Origin: Perkinsus olseni
Lineage: Eukaryota; Perkinsozoa; Perkinsida
Direction of reading: 5' to 3'
DNA: 64,000 nucleotides
NCBI GenBank assembly: GCA_013115125.1
Contig: JABANN010000126.1
Coordinates: forward strand, 1-64,000
Below are positions 31,838-43,417 of the stretch, in pieces. The position numbers and the translations under genes were made by a program. A model generated the notes under the pieces. It was not told the DNA's origin. It worked only from the letters and a program-made list of their open reading frames with translations, and searched no databases. The stretch's first letter is position 1; every line of letters begins with the position of its first letter.

Positions 31838-32845
31838 ATGTTTATCCTCAGCGCCATGGTCGTGTTGGTTGTCGCGCGGGCACCAATGCCCGTTTCCGAT
31901 GGTGACAGCAAGCGTTGTTATTCAAAGGAGAAGTTCCCCTCCCCAGTGTTACCGATACACACATTCTGTGTTGAAGCCAAAGAGGTCGATGATGCTAAGT
32001 GGATGGCTCGGTTCACATACTCACTTACGAGCAATCCGACTCTTCACAAGGAGAGTCCGATCATCCCCATGAAGACTGTTAGCCGCAGGAAAGAAGATAA
32101 TGCCGAGCAGATCGCGGTGGATACCTCCAGACTCCCAGTGAAGGATATAGTTGACGCTGTGAAGTGGTGCTATCAACTCAGTAAGGATTTCGGCAAGGCT
32201 AAGGCGGTCACTCTGACTAGCATGTCTCTCTACATAATGCCTTTCCAGAGGGATGTTACGCTTAAGTTTGGGCATGCGGACGACCTCACGTCATTGGTAC
32301 TCGGTCCACCGGGCAGCAGACCTCCTGTCCCTTACTACGATTCCGCGAGAAATGGATGGGGCTCCCTCGTCACGCGCAAACGCAAGGGATCTGTCCTGGA
32401 GGAGTCACCCCGCGTGAAGTCGTTCCGGAGGCCTGACGATCTGGCCGACCTTTCCCTTGGTAAATTCATCTACACCAACTCGTCGGGAATGACACCGAAA
32501 GTGCGGGCTGAGATTATTCGCTCCCTTGAGGGGACCCTTAAAGTGAATATCGGTTTCACGCTCGTCAAGGATGGCAGGCCGGAGGAGATCAATACTGGGT
32601 TCATCGGGTTGACTCTATCCTGGAGGGCCTTTCGTCTGGACACCTCCTCTTTGACTGTTGACGACCGGAGGGAAGCTGAGTACGGTATTAAGCGCTTAAA
32701 AACGTCTCTGCCGGGTATCGATCTCGATACCATCAGCATCGAGCCCGTTGGAGATGAGAAGATCATCGTACGGTATGGAAAGCGGTTGGCAGGTGGCAAG
32801 GCCCCCTATGCTGTCGAGTTGATCCGTCACTCGAAGCTCGTCTGA
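31838..32845 (+). CDS. Putative secreted protein, unknown family
   Basis: Single-exon gene of 335 residues. I chose the start at 31838 because it opens with a signal-peptide-like segment (MFILSAMVVLVVARA); the open frame extends 78 codons upstream without one. The mature part has few cysteines (CYSKEKF, TFCVEA, KWCYQL) and basic-rich stretches (RKRKGSVLEE). No domain is recognised. A complete but decayed copy lies upstream (29930-30964). Tandem duplication with loss of one copy is typical of fast-evolving secreted families in parasites; a host-interaction role is inference only. Confidence 0.75.
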   Translation: MFILSAMVVLVVARAPMPVSDGDSKRCYSKEKFPSPVLPIHTFCVEAKEVDDAKWMARFTYSLTSNPTLHKESPIIPMKTVSRRKEDNAEQIAVDTSRLPVKDIVDAVKWCYQLSKDFGKAKAVTLTSMSLYIMPFQRDVTLKFGHADDLTSLVLGPPGSRPPVPYYDSARNGWGSLVTRKRKGSVLEESPRVKSFRRPDDLADLSLGKFIYTNSSGMTPKVRAEIIRSLEGTLKVNIGFTLVKDGRPEEINTGFIGLTLSWRAFRLDTSSLTVDDRREAEYGIKRLKTSLPGIDLDTISIEPVGDEKIIVRYGKRLAGGKAPYAVELIRHSKLV

Positions 32846-33960
32846 AGTACAGTTGTCTTGTTGACTGGGAATGCTGTTGTTATTATTGCTGTTGCTGCGT
32901 TGAGTGATTTGTCTTCGCTGAATTCTTTAGCGAAGATGAATAATTCTCGACTCTTAACGATATTAAGCCTGAATATCGCGATACCGTTTGAGCCCCTCCC
33001 AACCTCAGCGTCTACAGAAGGACGTCAGCTGCACATGTACTTATCTTGTTGCTTCTGGAACTTCTTCTGGAGCGTTTCCTTCTGCGGGCAATGAGGACCG
33101 ATCGAGTTGATAATCAGCAACCTTGAGCTTTGTTAAAGTCAATGCGCCTCGGTATTTCCCTCTGTCTGTCTCGTGAAGGAACTCGCGATCCTGACGGCTG
33201 AGCAACAACGGCCAGCAACGGGGGATGACTGATCCATCGCAAATAGATGTCAGGTGTTGACTGTGGTAAATTTCACATCTACGACAGTCATTCCTTCACA
33301 TGGTGGTCCTCAATGGATGATCACATCACGTACCGAAGAGGTGTAAATAGTTTTTTAAAAACTGTTTTTATCAAATCTCAATGGAATCCGAGAGGAATCA
33401 GCCACTGTTAATATAAATCGCAGGGCTACACTGAGCGTACGGTTTTCGCCTCAACACGCGAAGGCAGGTGTTGAGGTTTTCATCATGTGCTCCTCCTGCC
33501 ATGACAGATAGGCTCTTCATCAATCCCTGTCTCGGTCTGTTCCACTGCCCTCTCGCCGCTGCCGAGTTGGACGCTGGTCAGAAAGTCAGCTATTGCGCCT
33601 GGTAGAGAGTACTCTGCTGCTAGGCCCCGCTGAGCCATCACCGATAGAACTGCCCCAGCAAGGTGGCCTAGCACATCAGCTCTGTCTTGACTTCCTTTTC
33701 GGACCGGAGGGGCCTACCTCCCCAGAGCCACGTCGAGCGGGGCGTAAAGTTGGCCGAATGAAGGGCGGCGTGCGAGAGGATGCTGGTGACGGCGGACAAG
33801 ACAATCTCTCGTTTGTTCACCGTCCGCTGCTAGGCACGGGTGCCTCCCCGGAAGATACTCACGGTCAAGACTTGGGGCACTACGCGGATAGGTCTTGGAA
33901 AGTAAGATGGACCCACTGCCACTGGCTGCCACTCTGGCGAGTAGGTGAGGCTTCGATGGT

Positions 33961-36825
33961 GGTTGATGATGTATACCACCTTTACTGAGGGCCTCGAGGA
34001 AGGCCTTCAGCTCAACGTAGACACACATATCAAGTTGCTGTCCTAATATCCAACTGACAGGTCGTCTACTACATGAAAGAGGACCTGCTGATGTCCCCGG
34101 CCACGTCGGCTCTCGTCTGGGGAATCAGCCGGATTCCTTGGCTGCTGAAACCGCTGTTGGCGTAAGTGGTAACCGCTAGGAACCCAAGCTATGAATAGAC
34201 GACGGAATCTTGAGTTTTCTGATAAAGTCATCTACTAGCATGAAGCTGGGTTAGAGTTCCGCAGTTGTGCGCCTGCAGGAGCCACAGCTCTCGCTTAGCT
34301 TTCAATCAATGCCTAGAATGCCTCTATCGCGTCCGGTGGAGCATGTCACAGGCAGCTGAGTTGGAAGGTCGACTTCTTTGATAGGTTCACATCGGACTCC
34401 ATCCCGATCTTCGGATACCGTCGCAAGCCCTACCTTATTGGCTCTGCTGGCGTTCATGTCCGTAGGAAGATTCGATACCATCCCTTGAGGAACGCCCTCT
34501 GAAAATCAGTATCCCTCGGCCTGCTGAGCCTCTGTCACGCCCCGCACAGCATTGTGCTGCCTTTGCTGTGCTTGAGCTTGCGATCGACCGTACGAGCATG
34601 GACCGCCGCGATAAGCCAGGCTATTCTGGTAAGGGGCCCTCGAGTGGTTACTGACAGAAATTTTCGGAAATTCTTGGAGATGCTCGTGTGCAGGTTGAAG
34701 ACAACCAGAGTGGAGGTAGGGAGGCCATCAACAACATCGTGGCGGATTTCTTCTGGGTTCGCGCGGTTGGTATAGTTATCTCCAGCTACGGCACAGGATT
34801 GCTCTTGGAGGTCTTCAAGCCTCATGTGTAAGGAGGTTCTCATCTCCAGTGGCTGTTAGCCATTCGCTGCTCGAGATGTATACGGTTCACGACCATACTT
34901 AACAACCTTATTAAGGTCGTCACACGGTTGATACCCAAGGCTCTGATCATGGTGACGGTTGGTGGAATCCTGGCATTCTGTCTTAAACTACTGTAGTTAC
35001 TACACCAATTAAGTCTTTCACCAGCGCCGAGCTGGGCGATGGTTTCATAGTGTCGCACTTGCACAACCACAGTGGCACTGAGTACCGATACGTTGTCTCC
35101 TTCAGGGTCTTCGTTCTCTTCGGTATCTTCCCGGCCACCACTTGCATCACGACCTGGTTCATGCATGAGCAGCCTGTCCACGTCGGTCGAGGAGGTGTGT
35201 GCTGTCTGCTTCATGCTGTTGGGGCGGTGATTCTCTCGGAAGGTGTCGAGAGAGGCCTTCAAGTGGATGCCTCGGACGCCCCCTCGTTCGGTGATCACTT
35301 AAGTAAGCAGTACAACGAAGTCGCGGCAGCCTTGGTGAGTCCTCATACCACAATTCCACTAAATCATTATTCACTTCAGGGCACTAACAGCACCCTCACC
35401 GCAAGCCTCGTATACTTCTTTTTCTATATGTCCGGCCCCAACTACGACCAAGCCCTCTACTATTACTATATCGACAAGTTGGGCTTCTCTCCCGAGATCA
35501 TGGGGCAAGTTCAGATGTTCAAGGGAACGGCTCGGCTGACCGGTGAGTCTCCTCCTGGCTGGGGCGAAGCTGGTCAGGAACAAATTGGAAAAAATTTGAC
35601 GATGCACTCCTAAGATTCTTAGGCTAAGAATTATACCTGCGGAAGTCTAAAAATATCGTAACTTCATTTCACCGAGCGCAGAAAGGGGTCGCGGGTTTGA
35701 ATACTGGTATGGACCTTTCTCTGGCTGCCGTCGGGGAGCGGCCTCTTCGCCCTTCCTTTGTAGGCCCGTTGCTCTACAAGTACTTCCTCTCTCGAGTATC
35801 TTTCAAGACCTTAGTCGAAGGCTTAACGGTCGTCAGCTTGCCATTGTATGCTCTGACGTCTCTTGTTCTGTACGGTGATCAACCTAAGATACATGTTACC
35901 AGCCCTCCTCACAACCGGCATCAGCCGCCAGCTCGGCATCCCTGACGCGGCGTTCGCTATTTCCGGTGAATACGTCAGAGAAGCTGTCCTGTGAGTTTGC
36001 GATGAGAGCCTTTAGTGAATTGGCCATGGCAGGAACATTCAAGTGCTGCCTCCGATCGCTCTGGCGACTAAGTTGGCGCCCGTTGGGTTGGAAGGCACCC
36101 TCTTCTCTCTGTTCACTACTGTTCAGAACCTTTCAGCGGGCACTTCGAGGCTGACCTCGTGTAGGGGAGTATCGCTGCTCTTGTCCGTACCGGATTTCTC
36201 GATTTCAGCGGCTGCGATAGCGATGTTTGGGGTTGACTCTCCTGAGTTCAAAGGCATCACTGCGCTGATCTTGTTCTGCGGCATGAGTCTTCTGGCGCCC
36301 TTACCGGTAAGCTGGACGGGTCAGTCTGCTGGTTTATTATGATGCCTGCTGATTCACTGGTTGCTGACGGTGCTTGGACTGGGCGAATATTGCTGTTGTG
36401 GCATTGGGGAACGATGACCAGGCCACCTTGATAGTACAAAGAGGAGTGGTACTCTCCTGGACAAATCAAAACCGTTGCATTGCTGCGCTACGCTCGGTTG
36501 ACCAACTCGACTTGGAGAGAAACGAATCCGGAGAGTATTAGAATTAATAAGAATCTCTAATCCTTGTAGACGATTTCCCCATCAAATAAAGCTTTCTCGG
36601 CTCAAAACAAAAATATCGGGAGATCGTCGGCAGATTCTATCAGCTATTCCCGAGGAGGAAGATGCTGTTGAAGAGCCCACCTATCGGGCGATGGAGGTGA
36701 GAGAGAATCGAACCGGAGAGTAAGCCTAGCAGGGCCGGAAGACTCTGGTCAGTCCTCTTGTCTTATATTCTCAGAAGTACAGCTATTCCGTCGCCCGTGA
36801 CGGGAGTTGCAGAAGTTTTTTCTGA
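33961..36825 (+). CDS. BT1/folate-biopterin-type MFS transporter (multi-exon)
   Basis: Exons follow the BT1-family order. EGLEEGLQLN joins, across a 44-nt phase-0 intron, to VVYYMKEDLLMSPATSALVW and GISRIPWLLKPLLA (34056-34165). Next is FDRFTSDSIPIFGYRRKPYL (about 34370-34450), the family's conserved loop (SDxxPxFGYRRxPYL). Later parts include VGIVISSYGTGLLLEVF, EYRYVVSFRVFVLFGIFPAT, YMSGPNYDQALYYYYIDKLG, LLTTGISRQLGIPDAAFAIS, VLPPIALATKLAP with GLEGTLFSLFTTVQNLSAGT, and LILFCGMSLLAPLPV. The family moves folates, biopterin or S-adenosylmethionine across membranes; substrate cannot be told here. The C-terminal tail ends RDGSCRSFF with stop at 36823. The first exon and start codon are uncertain. 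Confidence 0.8.
35846..35888 (+). other. 43-nt intron ending in ATCAACCTAAG|ATAC
   Basis: The intron starts GTATGCTC and ends AACCTAAG; phase 2. Splicing yields GLTVVSLPLYMLPALLTTGI, a continuous transmembrane helix and loop as expected for the transporter. Reading on to a later AG (after GTTACC) would also be possible but gives a less natural helix. Confidence 0.55.
36697..36774 (+). other. 78-nt intron with tRNA-like segment (antisense)
   Basis: GTGAGAG to ATTCTCAG; joins YRAME to KYSYSVARDGS in phase 0 near the transporter C-terminus. Its reverse complement contains ACTCTCCGGTTCGATTCTCTC. A close match, ACTCTCCGGATTCGTTTCTCTC on the same strand, lies at about 36509-36530 in the preceding non-coding interval of the same gene, so the two are copies of one sequence. 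Confidence 0.5.
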
Positions 36826-37953
36826 CGAAGTCAGCAGCATGGTGCGAGGTCCCGGGTTCGATCCGAGGGTGGAACATGTTCGATGTACTTAGGACTCAGC
36901 GATCAGTGTGCTCTCACCTTTGGGGCAGGGGAGACGACTTAGTGGTGTTTGACCGAACGCGGAAGGATGTGCGGCGACCATGTTAAACGTCATGACGGCT
37001 TCATCAACTCAGTCTGACTTGAGTTCCGACTCTTCATTAATATTGTGAACTTCACAAGCAGTCGCTCTTGGGACTCCTTCAGGAGGCTCTGAAGGGTCCG
37101 AGCTCTCGGACTGATTGCACTGGATTTCTACCGTCGCTTCTTCATCTTATCAAAAAGAAGTAAACAAGAGAGTGGCAAGAACGAATGGTTCGCCTCCAAT
37201 GTTATCGACACCAGAAGGCGGTCGGGTGGGACGCAGGCTGAGCTCTGAGAGCCCAAACCTCCGGCCAGAGGGAGGCACTCCGCTGCCAGCGAACTCGCCA
37301 TCTACCGTTTTCCACTCACCGACGTAGGGGCACGGTTGCCAGCTCTACCCCTTCCTATGAGGATACCTGCTGCGATGTCTCCGTTGGGCTGAGACCTCGC
37401 TTGGCATGTCGCTCGAACTTGCGTCTTTCCGACCTTAATTTTGATCTCGCCCTGAGACTCGCGGAATTCCTTCCGAGATCGAAGCTCAGCGAGGTTCATC
37501 CTATGGGACTAGCGTACTGTGATACGTGAAGCTTGCACCAGATTAGTAGTCAACGTTGAATAGATTTCGCTGTTCTCGAGGACAAGATCGACAGGGGGAA
37601 AGAGCGAGCTGCGAGCTGGCAGGCTCATAGCGAGCCTTACCGTGCGGTGCCGTATGCTACATGCTATTCTAGCACTGCCAGAGCTGGGATGCTCAGCTTG
37701 CCTGTCATGGAACGGTCATTCAACGCTGAGTGTCGGGCTCCGACTCTTGCGGGGTCCCTTCGAGGGGATCGGAGGCCTCGCAGGAATAGCTGCATTCGAT
37801 GATTCCATTAGAGTGCGGATGGCTTTGCTCACTAGTTATGAGTCACAGCGATCCATAGCATAGGAACCTCAACTCAAGTATCCCGCATTCGGTGGATTCC
37901 GAATATCTTGTCCGCGTTGTGATTTTCCCAGTCGTGCATTTGAATCGTTTTCC
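36826..37953. other. Intergenic region
   Basis: No supported gene. Just after the transporter stop is a sense-strand tRNA-like GGTCCCGGGTTCGATCCGAGG (about 36847-36867) flanked by GT and AG in a short intron-like setting, possibly a 3'-UTR intron. Confidence 0.4.
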
Positions 37954-38688
37954 ATGCAATTGCCCAGCATCCACTCTGTCGCTACCGTGGCCATCATTTT
38001 GGCTCCTGAGATTGTTGGCGGGACGGCGAATTGGGGAGGCAATAATGCGGCTCTGGTGGACTTCGTGTTCGAGGGTCATGTCCATAGTGGAAAATACAGA
38101 AGCACTGGCAAGTGCGACGAGATACCGGATATTGGCGAGTTCGAGATGGAAATCGCGACTAAGGAAGAGGGTCATCAAACAGCTCGCTTGACCGCCAGGA
38201 GCATCAATGGTACGGTCATTGCAAGCATGCAAGGCGCGGTCCCCTTGGCATGGTTCTCTCCTAGAGTCACTCCGCGGAACCTACACATTGGAAACACGAC
38301 AACGACGACGACGACGACGGTCCGAAATTCGGGATGCTTCCGCTTCTATGAGGGCGTCGAAAGCGGTGGGCTTTCAATCTATTCGGATTGGTTCGTGAAA
38401 GATATTTATGCCTTCCAGAAATTGGGCGACCCTGGCCAGGCGCCGTATCGCCAGCTTTTCTTCTGTCAAAAGCGCGAGAGCAAGGACTTGGTGCTTTTAA
38501 TGTTCCCTGAGAGGGTTAAGTCATATATCAAGAGGGCAAGATGCGGATTCCCGATGACATCTGCCATTGAGGATGGGCAGTCGCCATCGCAGCCTGTCTC
38601 AAACGCCGGTTCGTCCTCATTCTTGAAACGTGGGACGTCGGGTATTCGTCCAGAGGCACCGAAAAAGCAGCGCTTGATCGCAGGATAA
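37954..38688 (+). CDS. Putative secreted protein, single exon
   Basis: An open frame of 244 residues starting MQLPSIHSVATVAIILAPEI, a plausible signal peptide. The middle contains a run of eight threonines encoded by an (ACG) repeat near 38298-38320 and motifs such as FRFYEGVESGGLSIYSDWFV. The C-terminus is basic (KRGTSGIRPEAPKKQRLIAG), which could instead argue for a nuclear protein. No family is recognised. Confidence 0.55.
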   Translation: MQLPSIHSVATVAIILAPEIVGGTANWGGNNAALVDFVFEGHVHSGKYRSTGKCDEIPDIGEFEMEIATKEEGHQTARLTARSINGTVIASMQGAVPLAWFSPRVTPRNLHIGNTTTTTTTTVRNSGCFRFYEGVESGGLSIYSDWFVKDIYAFQKLGDPGQAPYRQLFFCQKRESKDLVLLMFPERVKSYIKRARCGFPMTSAIEDGQSPSQPVSNAGSSSFLKRGTSGIRPEAPKKQRLIAG

Positions 38689-39230
38689 TTCTATCCCCTG
38701 ACACCTATCAACTTCATACTGGTCGCTCTTCTCATTATTTGTTTTGCGGTCTTTCTGTACTTGCCGTTTACGATGATCATGATGTTCGTGGTGATCACTG
38801 AGAATCCATTGATGTCTATGATGTTTATTTTCCTCACCGTCACTTATCGTCATGGATGTAGAGATGTCGTTATGGCTGTGTTACCGGCTTGCGTTTGGTC
38901 GCAGCAGATGTTTAGCGGTTCATCGGTGTGTGATTTTCCTCTCGCAGGTCGACCTCCTCTCGCCAATGCAATCATGCAATTGTACTCAGTACAATGTACT
39001 GTGAATATATCCTATTTCAAATCACCTGGCTTTCGCCAGTCGAGTCATGTGATACGGTTTTGTGCTGCAGGATAAATGCAGTGAGAAGTTAAAGTTGTCG
39101 GAATTCTGAGAATTTCGAGTGGCGCCCTCAGTATTCTATGAGACGGATGGCTGCGGACCCGCCCGAGTTGATGAGACTGAGAGTTTTTTGATGAGTTGCA
39201 TGCTAATTATTATTCCGTATATAATTCGTG
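38689..39230. other. AT-rich region without a supported gene
   Basis: Short overlapping frames only. It lies between the single-exon gene and the 34-bp tandem array. Confidence 0.4.
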
Positions 39231-39235
39231 GCAAT

Positions 39236-39560
39236 CTTGACTATTTACCAATAGTTGGTCCACATGTGATCATGCCTTTTACCAATAGTTGGTCCACATG
39301 TGATCATGCCTTTTACCAATAGTTGGTCCACATGTGATCATGCCTTTTACCAATANNNNNNNNNNNNNNNNNNNNNNNNNNNNNNNNNNNNNNNNNNNNN
39401 NNNNNNNNNNNNNNNNNNNNNNNNNNNNNNNNNNNNNNNNNNNNNNNNNNNNNACATGTGATCATGCCTTTTACCAATTGTTGGTCCACATGTGATCATG
39501 CCTTTTACCAATTGTTGGTCCACATGTGATCATGCCTTTTACCAATTGTTGGTCCACATG
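39236..39560 (+). repeat. 34-bp tandem array interrupted by an assembly gap
   Basis: The unit, containing ACCAATAGTTGGTCCACATG and TGATCATGCCTTTT, repeats on both sides of the gap at 39356-39453. Units left of the gap read ACCAATAGTTGGT, units right of it ACCAATTGTTGGT, so the array is partly homogenised in blocks. CACATGTG and TGATCA within each unit are palindromes. Confidence 0.95.
39356..39453. other. Assembly gap (98 N)
   Basis: 98 unresolved bases inside the 34-bp array. Same N count as the gap at 26480-26577. Confidence 0.95.
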
Positions 39561-41540
39561 TTTGTTTACGCTGATCTGTAGCGAACTGTTTCCAGCAAGC
39601 ACTTTTACAAAGACTAACTCATTTGCGGTACTTCTAAACTTCCCGAGTATGTGCCGTTGCCTAGCGCATGGTTGTCGAAAGTTGAAAGTCCCGAAATTTC
39701 CGCATTTCCTTCATTTTACCATATCATCTTCACTTATCACTACTCCCCGTTCTCTCCGTATTTTCAACTAACCTCGAGTTCTTCTCCTAGAACGGTCGAG
39801 GTTTTCAGGACGGTTTCATGCGCCGTATCAAGAGAATGCTGAGTGGAAGTAAGCAAGCGTTATGTCTGAGATGAAAGATTATCCTTTTTCTCATTGTCAT
39901 TGTATGATCGACTTACTCCAATGGTATATTCCCCTTCTTCTTCGTGCCCAACATAATGCGCTATAACCGATAGTTGTTTTGCATTACTTCTGTATGAAGA
40001 GCACTAGTACACGGAATGCGAACTACTATCCTCCGAACCTGGGCATTTTTTCTGTCATCCCGAGCTGGTTGAAGGAGAGTTCTCCGGCAAGTTGTCTGGC
40101 AGTTGTTGATTCTCGGGGCTCTCTGGGGGGAGCAAGGAGCGTTCAGATTTTTCTCGATGTACCCGTGGTCTCTCCTCGTAGACCATGCCGCTCCGATGAC
40201 CTGCGTCCCTCAATTTCCCAATTGACATGACATGAAATAAAGCGCAGTCTCCAGCGGAGATCGGTGATTGTATCTCCGCTGCGGCAGGAGCGAGCAATTT
40301 CCCCAGAAGTCTTCACTGGGCTGCTCAGTGTTATGAGTGGGTCTAGGTGAACTTCACCTGGTGAAGCATAGTGCTTGTTTGCCAAAAGTTTCACCATGGT
40401 AGGTCGGATGTTCTTTGACGAGAATCCGACTGAAGGTGTTGACAACCGGCTTTCCCTCGGCGTGACGATCGATTCAAGCGTAGTTGAGCGTTGGGATGCA
40501 AGTTCCTGGAAGCCACCGAGTCGCGCATCAAAATCTAGCGGTACCGGGATGGGAAGAATGCTTAAACTCGCAGAATGTCTGCTGTGCTCTAGTCTCTGCA
40601 GACATCATGGTCTGATGTTCTCTACTCCCGTATGATATATTATTGTTTCCTGTCGAATTGGAGATTAATTAGTTGAACTGTGTAGTAAATTATTGAGATT
40701 CTATAGCTTAATTTGGAACGCATACTCATGCAAGGTGCAGAATGAGGCACGACGATTACCTGAGACTAATAACCGTCTGACGGCTTTATTTCAGGCGTTG
40801 TCCGCGCATACCAGGGCTCGAACTTCCGAGCAACATTTTAGCGTGTGATTGTGCCACAAATTGTGGCACACAATCATTGTGGCCAATGAAGCCCTTACGC
40901 CGTAGTTGTTATCTGCGCTCCCAAGGTTGACCGAAGGAGCTAGCTGTATTTGAGTTATCGCTCAGCATCACATCACGATTGCATGCGAGTTCGTGTATTA
41001 TTACCTAACCAAGTCAACACTAGCATGTTCAAGTGAAGCCATCATGATTCAACCAGGTGAGCTGAGCGCACCTGGTAGCGCCAGGCGGCCGGAGCCATAG
41101 TGTTGTCACTGTTGACGAAGTTGTTATGAGAACAAGAATGTCGAAGTAACGAAACCTGACTCGATAGGAGAAAAAGTCTCGAGCTTTGAGAGCTTCAAAG
41201 AAGCCCCAGCACTGAGTGTTCCACGCTCACAACAGCTTCCAAAGACAAGGCTCTACATCGTGACGAACATCACGTCGTCAAGAAAGCAGTACAGCGTGTC
41301 ACTCTGAGAGTGCCAACTCCAGTACTGTAACGGCCTTGTCGTCAAGAAATCGAGCAAGAGCCGCCCTAACTTGTGGTGTAATGCAACAAGTTATAATGAG
41401 ATGCTTGTACGTGCTGCAGATGCCCTTGGCACTGTGCTTGTCATCATACGCTGTGATTTACGGCACAGACTGAGCCAAAGACAGAATTGTTCTCATGTAC
41501 ACCCACTGAAGGCAGCAGCATCACAGCTATATGATAAGAA
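39561..41540. other. Region without a supported gene
   Basis: Open frames are short and overlapping. A perfect inverted repeat TGATTGTGCCACAA / TTGTGGCACACAATCA (about 40847-40875) is the clearest structure. A weak antisense B-box-like GGGCTCGAACTTCCG lies near 40813. Confidence 0.4.
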
Positions 41541-42296
41541 TCATAGCGCAGTAAGGGTTAAGCGTTGTCCTCCGAGCTCAGTGTAGGCCGTCGTGGGAGT
41601 AGCGTAGGCCATGGTCTTGAAATCGTTCGGGGACAGTTCTACAGCGCAATCAGTCCACACCGGTTCATCCTTGAACCTGTCGTAAAACCCGATTTGATCT
41701 GGCCCGATAACATATTGGGCAAGCGGAAGCGGACCGTGGTTTCTATCGGGCTCGAAGAATAGAACGGCACTGACCTCTGATGCACCGCATTTCACCGTCA
41801 CTTGCACCTCTTCCTTCTCGTATACATAGAATTCGATATTCAAGCCCAAATATGTAGAATAGTAGGGATTGAGGAGGCTGCTGTCAATCCTCAGGAAGCT
41901 TACAGTCTTGTTTACCAAGGAAGTTGTTAGAGCGTCATCATCAGAGTTAAAGTTGAGGTTGAGGAGGTCACCATCCTCAAGTACAAAATCAAAGCAGTGG
42001 TTTCCAATCAGGTCGTACAGGCCCCTGCCGGGACTTAAGTCATCCTCGATGACGTAAGCGTTATACCCAGGCGCGGAACGTAGACTATACGGCCCGGCGA
42101 GGGAGTTTCCACCGTCCGGACACCTAAACACCACATACACAGTGTTGTCCTCCTTGATATAGATCATAAGTGCAGAGCCGGTGGGAAACCGAAAGAAATA
42201 CTTGCCGACAGGGTTAGCGTCCACTATCGAGTGCAAGCCGTGGACGCTGAGCGTCTGCAGTAAGGCTGAAATGAGTAGCGATATGATGAAACGCAT
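41541..42296 (-). CDS. Putative secreted protein, single exon
   Basis: 251 residues beginning MRFIISLLISALLQTLSVHG, a strong signal peptide with likely cleavage after VHG. The mature protein starts near a PVGKYFFRFP segment, which resembles the P-x-G-x-Y opening of each repeat in the large secreted protein at 59376-61550 (HPVGVY, YPIGAY, HPYGLY), so the two may share a fold. Beta-strand-rich and acidic, with few cysteines. No known domain is recognised. Confidence 0.75.
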   Translation of the reverse strand: MRFIISLLISALLQTLSVHGLHSIVDANPVGKYFFRFPTGSALMIYIKEDNTVYVVFRCPDGGNSLAGPYSLRSAPGYNAYVIEDDLSPGRGLYDLIGNHCFDFVLEDGDLLNLNFNSDDDALTTSLVNKTVSFLRIDSSLLNPYYSTYLGLNIEFYVYEKEEVQVTVKCGASEVSAVLFFEPDRNHGPLPLAQYVIGPDQIGFYDRFKDEPVWTDCAVELSPNDFKTMAYATPTTAYTELGGQRLTLTAL

Positions 42297-43400
42297 AAGA
42301 ACTAGATGAGGTCGTAAAAAGGCTACGGTAGGTTAGCTACGTGGCAAATTGAAAACATCACGTGATATTGTGGGGGCGAAAATTTTATGGAGCCGTATTG
42401 ATGTAGAAGACAGCGCTTATCAGAATTGTACTTGGTGAGATGGTATGTGCCGAAGCTCCGAGCTTTAGCTAAGCTGGATTTGGGGACACCTAGCGCATGT
42501 GACGCAGTGCAGCTTAAGTGCAGGCAGTTATGGATTGTAGTGCTCCGGCACCGTGTTCTCTGTGATCACATTCTTTGCACATAAGCGATTGGTATCCCAG
42601 TGTACCATTGCCGAGATCATCAGCACTACTCAACCGTATCAGGAAACATTCTCCTGAGCTGCTTATCCCCAATTGAGTTACCGAAGGTAGCTTCCTGTTA
42701 CTCTTTGAGCGCCGATCGTCTTGTTTATGCGTGCAGAGTAGACTGGGAATTAGCTATCGTTATAGGATCCATCTCAGAAGCTCCCTTTGGCCTTGTGTTC
42801 AACGTATGAGTAAGAATAATACAACAATCTGAGTCAGATCATCTGACCCAGAGGATAGTGGACGGATGGATACTGTACATGCCTCCGCTGCAGTCTGCCT
42901 TACACTGTGCCCTCGTCTTCAGCTCGGAGGGGTAGCATCGCCCGCTACAGCTTGTATCTTGACCTTCAACCGACTGGCGGTGATCAATATAGTGTGCCCC
43001 AAGGGATGGGTGAGTGCCCTTAGCCGGCGTAGCTCAGAGTTACTAGCTCGCATCGGTGATTTGTTACTCTCTGTGTAAGCAGGAGCTCGCTCTCTTCAGT
43101 TCAATTCTACGCTATCGTCAGACAGCCTTAGAGGGCTCTGTAGGCTCTGGAGGCCATTCTAAGCACTGTGAATGATGATCAGTCCGTTCTGAAGTCTTTC
43201 ATCCTTTGCTGTAGGTCTGGGACTCCCAGACCTACACTGGGGACCCCCAGACTGGGAGTCAACGGTATCTATCGTGGCGGAGGCCAAGGAGAGCTAACTG
43301 TGACTATCCGACAAACCGATAACTCCGCTACTCCCGTCGAGCCCTCACTTCTGCGGTGAGATTCGGTCTTTATATTTGCTCGACTGGGAACCATCCTTCT
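42297..43400. other. Region without a supported gene
   Basis: No supportable coding region. It includes a strong inverted repeat around 43213-43258 (GGTCTGGGACTCCCAGACC and CAGACTGGGAGTC) and a degenerate tRNA-like stretch near 43020-43125 (GGCGTAGCTCAGAG at one end, TACGC at the other) that does not fold as a tRNA. Confidence 0.4.
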
Positions 43401-43417
43401 GCTATGCTAGTTGAAGA

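Noticed and set aside
43020-43125. tRNA-like stretch with GGCGTAGCTCAGAG and a TTCAATTCTACGC end
   Set aside because: Acceptor ends pair only partly, the T stem does not form and the length is too great; kept only as a degenerate resemblance.
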